Source: Deltaproteobacteria bacterium (lineage in GTDB: Bacteria > JADJOY01). From it: DNA of 64,000 nt. Made by a program: the position numbers and the translations under genes. This document shows, piece after piece, positions 60,270-64,000 of the stretch; within the stretch, counting starts at the first letter, position 1, and each line of letters begins with the position of its first letter. The stretch lies in NCBI GenBank assembly GCA_016713535.1, contig JADJOY010000010.1, forward strand, positions 248,001 through 312,000. Reading direction: 5' to 3'. The notes below the pieces were generated by a model. The model was given only the letters and a program-made list of their open reading frames with translations. It was not told the origin of the DNA and did not search any database.

Positions 60270-61388
60270 ATGCGAAGGCCGGTTCGGTTGATGACGCGCC
60301 TCACTGCCGTCTTCGTGTCGGTCGTGGTGTGTGGAGAAGGGGTCGCACGGATTGTCGACCACCGAAACCACTACGATCCGAACGTCTTTGCCCGATTGAA
60401 GCAGTACGTGCCGGTGTGGCGAGGGTACGGCGAGCCACTCTACGAAAAGGGATCGATACGTGACTGTTATGGCGGGCTTCACTCCCGCGTCCCCAATCCC
60501 TCCCAGGTTCGTGTCCTTTGCCTGGGTGGCTCTACGACCCAAGGCCAATTCGAGAACAACTACCCAGCCAAGCTTCAGAATCAGCTCGGCTCACTCTGGG
60601 ATGTGATCAATCAGGGCGTAGCGGGTTATTCGACAGCCCATTCGATCAGCCTTCTCGCATTCGATGGGCTCTCGTGGGGTGCTCGATACGTGATCCAGCA
60701 TGAGGTGATCAACGACCTCACTGCAGCCTACTTCCCCGGGTTCCTACCGAACTACGAGCACAAGTATGGGCAGCACTATGGCTTGCAGGCTTTCGCTCAC
60801 GTGGTCGGTACACCAATGAATGCCCTCTTCCAGTACAGCCACTTCTACTGGTGGGCTAAGCGCGTGCCACGCCGGGTCGAGCTCTGGTGGCGGTTCTCGG
60901 GAGGTCTACGCGGGTCGCACGTGCTGAACGCGGTGGACAACCTGCGCGAGAGCTCCTACGGGCCGGTACCTCCGGAAGAGCCCATCGCGACGTTCCGCCG
61001 GAATCTGGAGACGCTCGCGCAGATATCGGCAGGGCGAACCCAGCTACTGCTGGTCACGCAGCCGATCAACCGCACATCGTCTTTGACGACCTGCTACGGG
61101 TGGAAGCTCTACAACGAGGCCGTGTCGTACCCACCATGGTCGGACTTCCTCGCGCATCATGGCCGGTACAATGACGTCATTCGAGACGTCGCGGTGCGGA
61201 AAGGGGTCCCGCTGTTGGACGCCGCGGCGGTCATCGTCGACCCAAAGAGTTTCACCGACTGTGTGCACCTCACACCGTTCGGAAACGAGGCGCTTGCTGA
61301 CCTTGTCGCGGGCGAACTCGAGAGGTTCGAAATGATTGGCGGCTCCGTCGGCTCGAAGGGAGCTGCGTTTTCGTCGCACCACGGCTGA
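60270..61388 (+). CDS. SGNH/GDSL-hydrolase-like protein, horizontally acquired
   Basis: A 372-aa protein with an N-terminal hydrophobic anchor (RLTAVFVSVVVCGEGVA). SGNH-type motifs are RVLCLGGSTTQGQFENNYPA (block I Ser) and SFTDCVHLTPFGNEALADLV (Asp-Cys-Val-His). A Gly/Asn-type block II is likely in INQGVAGYSTAHS. Codon use and base composition are clearly less GC-rich than in neighbouring genes, and it is bounded by the 145-bp direct repeat. Both facts indicate transfer. The family matches the pair at 15363-18757 only distantly. Likely substrate: an acyl ester on a surface polymer (inference). Confidence 0.85.
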   Translation: MRRPVRLMTRLTAVFVSVVVCGEGVARIVDHRNHYDPNVFARLKQYVPVWRGYGEPLYEKGSIRDCYGGLHSRVPNPSQVRVLCLGGSTTQGQFENNYPAKLQNQLGSLWDVINQGVAGYSTAHSISLLAFDGLSWGARYVIQHEVINDLTAAYFPGFLPNYEHKYGQHYGLQAFAHVVGTPMNALFQYSHFYWWAKRVPRRVELWWRFSGGLRGSHVLNAVDNLRESSYGPVPPEEPIATFRRNLETLAQISAGRTQLLLVTQPINRTSSLTTCYGWKLYNEAVSYPPWSDFLAHHGRYNDVIRDVAVRKGVPLLDAAAVIVDPKSFTDCVHLTPFGNEALADLVAGELERFEMIGGSVGSKGAAFSSHHG

Positions 61389-61392
61389 TCGC

Positions 61393-61554
61393 GCGACCGG
61401 ACGCGTCGTGGCCCGCCTGCCCGTGGGCAAGAAGCCGGGATCGCTCGCCCTTTCGCCCGAGGGCGAGCGGATCTGGGTGGGCTCGGCGCTCGGCATCCTC
61501 GAGATCGACGGCGAGCGGTTCCTCGAGGTGGGTGGCACCGTTTCGGGGCGTTGA
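61393..61554 (+). pseudogene. Displaced 3' end of the membrane propeller gene (right copy of 145-bp repeat)
   Basis: It encodes ATGRVVARLPVGKKPGSLAL through FLEVGGTVSGR and then stops at 61552-61554. This is a plausible natural end for the gene at 58284, now separated from it by about 1.4 kb. The GC-rich synonymous codons match the body of that gene better than the left copy does. Confidence 0.8.
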
Positions 61555-61647
61555 GGCCCGCCTGGGGGGACCTGGGGGGCTCGGGTGGCCGGATTCGAGC
61601 CTGGAATAGCTGGTCAATTGCGGCCGCGCGGCCACTGCCGCGCGCGG

Positions 61648-62670
61648 TCACGACGCCGTGCTGGCGATGCAGGCAGAGAAAGCCTCCGCGAGCGCAGGCT
61701 CGTCGAGGCTGTCGGCCGCGCCGATCACGACGATCCGCGAGCGTGGCGGGCGCGTTCCCCACTCGCCCTGCGCCGCGAGGCTCACCCGCCGGCCGACCAC
61801 CTGCAGCACCGCCGGCCGCGCGGGATCGTCCACCGAGTGGATGACACCCTTGGCCCGGTAGATGTTCCCCGGGAGCAGGCGAACCGCCTCGCGCACTGCG
61901 TCGAGGGACAACGGGCGATCGGTCTCGTAGCTCCAGGTGCTGAAGGCCTGGGCGTGGTCGTGGCCGTGGTGGTCGCCGTGACAGCTCGGATCGGCGCATG
62001 CGCCCGCGCTCGCCGCCGCCGGGCTCTCGAGGGCACCGCGCGCCGGGTCGAAGCGGCCGACCGCGAGCAGGATCTCGAGCGGCACGTCGCAGTGGGTGGC
62101 CTCGACGATGCGGAGCCGGGGGAAGCTCTGGTCGAGCCAGTCGCGGACGTTCGCGGTCTCGTCCGGGCCTGCGAGGTCGACCTTGTTGAGGATCAGGAGG
62201 TCCGAGTAGCCGATCTGGTTGAGCTTGAGGAGCATGAGCTCGCGCCGGGTGCGGTGCGCGAAGAGCTGATCGGCGTCGAGCACGCAGGTGACGCTGTCGA
62301 GGCGGATCCGGTCCGCGAGCTTGGGATCGAGGAACGTCGTGACCAGGCCCGTCGGATCCGAGACCCCGCTCGCTTCGAGGAGGATGTATTCGGGCGCCTC
62401 GGGGCGCGCGAGCACCGCCTCGACGGTCTCGACGAGGTCGTCGCGGATCGTGCAGCAGACACAGCCGTTGGCGAGGCTGACGACGTCGTCCTGGACGCCG
62501 ATCACCAGCTCCGCGTCGATGTTGATGGCGCCGAAGTCGTTGACCAGCACCGCCACCCGGAGCCCGTGGTCTCCCTTCAGGATGCGGTTGAGAAGCGTCG
62601 TCTTCCCCGCGCCCAGGAAGCCGGTGAGCAGCGTGAGCGGGACGGGGTTCGGGGAAGCTGGCGTTTCCAT
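61648..62670 (-). CDS. CobW/COG0523-family GTPase (metal chaperone type)
   Basis: A 340-aa protein. P-loop GFLGAGKTTLLNRIL, Walker-B-like EASG, NKVD base-recognition motif and the family's GCVCCTIRDDL metal-binding CXCC motif. A His-rich stretch (CHGDHHGHDHAQ) near residue 230 is typical for zinc or other metal handling. A C-terminal CobW domain follows (PGNIYRAKGVIHSVDDPARP). The ATG at 62670 begins METPASPNPVPLTLLTGFLG. The likely job is GTP-driven insertion of a metal into a target protein. Nothing nearby names the metal or client. Confidence 0.92.
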   Translation of the reverse strand: METPASPNPVPLTLLTGFLGAGKTTLLNRILKGDHGLRVAVLVNDFGAINIDAELVIGVQDDVVSLANGCVCCTIRDDLVETVEAVLARPEAPEYILLEASGVSDPTGLVTTFLDPKLADRIRLDSVTCVLDADQLFAHRTRRELMLLKLNQIGYSDLLILNKVDLAGPDETANVRDWLDQSFPRLRIVEATHCDVPLEILLAVGRFDPARGALESPAAASAGACADPSCHGDHHGHDHAQAFSTWSYETDRPLSLDAVREAVRLLPGNIYRAKGVIHSVDDPARPAVLQVVGRRVSLAAQGEWGTRPPRSRIVVIGAADSLDEPALAEAFSACIASTAS

Positions 62671-62846
62671 GGCGCTGGTTTCTCGGGGGGGAGCGGCGAT
62701 CGCGCATCGGCGGTGCGCGTCGGCACCCCCGAAGATGGCGAGCGCCGGCCCACGTGTCACGGGTGAAGGCCAAGCGTGCCCTCCACCGTGGCGCGGGGCT
62801 CGTCCCCGCCACGATGCCTGGGGCCTGTGCGCTACCTGACTGCGGA

Positions 62847-63863
62847 TCAGGGCCCCGACAGGTCGAGCATGAAGCCCCGCCACGAGCCACCCCGCACGCC
62901 CAGCCCGACGATCTGGTTCGAGTCGTTCACGTCGTTGGCCTCCACCAGCTGCCACCCCGAGTCGGGCGGCAGGAAGTCGTCGAGCGCGCGCATCCCGATC
63001 GAGGCGTGAAAGACGAACGCGTGATAGCCGCCGTCGGCTCGGTCGGTCGTGCCCACCACCACACCTCGTTCGTTGAGCGCCCTGGCCTCGCTGTAGGCGT
63101 ACAGGGTGCCGAGGTCGTGCATCGAGCCATCGGCACCCTGGTGGAACGCGTGCACCGTCTCGTCCGCGCGATCGGCGCCGCCAACCACGCGCCCTTCCTC
63201 GTCGATGTCCGCTGGATAGGACTGGTTTCCGCCGAACGTCGGGATGCGGCGGATGGCGTCCCCCTCTAGCCGGATCCCTCGGTCGTCCGTTCTCCAGTCG
63301 TCTTCCAGGACGCCGACGATCTCGCCGCGGTTGTTGATGGCGGTCGCATGAACGGAGTCCGGCAGCATCTCGATCGTGCCGTCGTCCCACGTCCAGCAGC
63401 GCCCACGCGATTTCGCGGGGATCGGCTCACAGCACACGACCTGGCCGAGATCGTTCACGGCCCGAGCAAAGCCAAAGCGGTCGCCCAGGCGGATCGGCTC
63501 GCGCCCGCGCAGCAGCACGGGAAAGGGCTCGTACGGGACGAGGCCCTCATGCTCACCCACGACGTCTCCCGTCTCGCTGAGGCCGTACGGGAAGGTGATG
63601 GCATCGCTGATGTCCTCGAGTCCCCCTTCGAGCGTCCAGCGGAACGGCCGTGTGTAGGGGCTGGTGAGCGGCGGGGCGGACGAGCCGATCACCTCACCGG
63701 AGTTGTTCACGAACCTGCCGACGCTTTGCCCATCGACTCCATCCAGAGAGCCGAGATCGGTGATGACGCCGGGCTGCGCGAACGTGACCGATGCCGGCGA
63801 GCCGCCGCACCCGGCCGCGAGGAGCACCACGACGAGACCAGCGAGCCACCAGAGCGCGTTCAT
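62847..63863 (-). CDS. HAF-repeat lipoprotein
   Basis: A 338-aa protein. The lipobox LLAAGC at residues about 14-19 predicts outer-membrane or periplasmic lipid anchoring. The rest is made of HAF-type repeats: ITDLGSLDGVDGQSVGRFVN, AINNRGEIVGVLEDDW, DIDEEGRVVGGADRADETVH, ALNERGVVVGTTDRADGGYH and DVNDSNQIVGLGVRGGSWRG. A ribosome site AGGT lies before the ATG. The family is of unknown function and often surface exposed. Confidence 0.88.
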   Translation of the reverse strand: MNALWWLAGLVVVLLAAGCGGSPASVTFAQPGVITDLGSLDGVDGQSVGRFVNNSGEVIGSSAPPLTSPYTRPFRWTLEGGLEDISDAITFPYGLSETGDVVGEHEGLVPYEPFPVLLRGREPIRLGDRFGFARAVNDLGQVVCCEPIPAKSRGRCWTWDDGTIEMLPDSVHATAINNRGEIVGVLEDDWRTDDRGIRLEGDAIRRIPTFGGNQSYPADIDEEGRVVGGADRADETVHAFHQGADGSMHDLGTLYAYSEARALNERGVVVGTTDRADGGYHAFVFHASIGMRALDDFLPPDSGWQLVEANDVNDSNQIVGLGVRGGSWRGFMLDLSGP

Positions 63864-64000
63864 CGGACCTCCACGAAATGCTCGAAACGTGCAGGCCGAG
63901 CCGAGAGGTCTCAGCGGAACGACACGATCGTCACGACGAAACCCTAGCATTCGAGCCGGTGGTCAGCCACGGCGACCCGGCGGCTGGCGCCTGCCGCTAA
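63864..64000. other. Upstream region of the HAF lipoprotein gene
   Basis: 137 bp to the window edge with no gene seen; promoter of the lipoprotein gene expected here but not identifiable. Confidence 0.35.

Noticed and set aside
61555-61647. A GGATTCGAGCC stretch resembling a tRNA T-arm
   Set aside because: No matching acceptor, D-arm or anticodon arm can be assembled around it; chance match in GC-rich DNA.

Overview
This 64-kb window is GC-rich bacterial DNA (codon use strongly GC-biased, roughly 70% by eye). Genes for secreted, lipoprotein and multiheme c-type cytochrome products dominate, so the host is Gram-negative. MYXO-CTERM-like C-terminal tails, CSLREA proteins, FG-GAP/ASPIC-UnbV proteins, a MopE-type metal motif and a DUF2330-like protein all point toward a Myxococcota-like or related lineage. 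That placement is an inference. No rRNA, tRNA, CRISPR or phage genes were recognised.

Layout. 1-2370: a decayed IS66-family element whose inner end lies at 2370. 2419-6562: a 5'-truncated LVIVD propeller gene, a membrane pentaheme cytochrome and a small multi-pass membrane protein. 6645-14427: an overlapping operon with a small ORF and three FG-GAP/ASPIC-UnbV proteins, the last a 1135-aa TPR fusion. 14647-18757: a coupled operon with an internally duplicated membrane protein and two membrane SGNH-like proteins. 18901-28751: a second, larger redox module with an LVIVD propeller, a membrane-protein/cytochrome fusion, a membrane-anchored propeller, a pentaheme cytochrome and a membrane protein. 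28979-40040: secreted surface proteins (two CSLREA proteins, an ASST-like lipoprotein, two FG-GAP-type propellers) and a soluble pentaheme cytochrome, separated by short intergenic repeats. 40327-44706: a DUF2330-like protein, a thioesterase, an EamA-like protein, a GH43-like protein and a Cys-rich small secreted protein. 44829-50936: a third redox module with a pentaheme cytochrome, a diheme cytochrome, a membrane propeller and a radical SAM enzyme. 51144-52597: three small genes of unknown role. 52736-60251: a fourth redox module with a cytochrome, an LVIVD propeller and two membrane propellers. 59844-61537: a lower-GC segment carrying an SGNH gene, bracketed by a 145-bp direct repeat of the preceding gene's 3' end. 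61648-63863: a CobW-type GTPase and a HAF-repeat lipoprotein.

The most striking feature is the repeated, reshuffled combination of four protein families: TM-anchored pentaheme cytochromes (five copies plus one soluble relative), LVIVD propellers (three), TM-anchored propellers (four) and a conserved polytopic membrane protein (three, one fused to a cytochrome). Start/stop overlaps of 4 bp join many of them, which suggests membrane-bound periplasmic electron-transfer complexes. No substrate or partner can be named from sequence alone.

Several genes carry single-base disruptions: one-base indels in short G runs at 8588-8591, 31587-31590 and 55576-55579, one near 30290, and in-frame stops at 30733 and 33303. 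Sequencing error is as likely as real inactivation.
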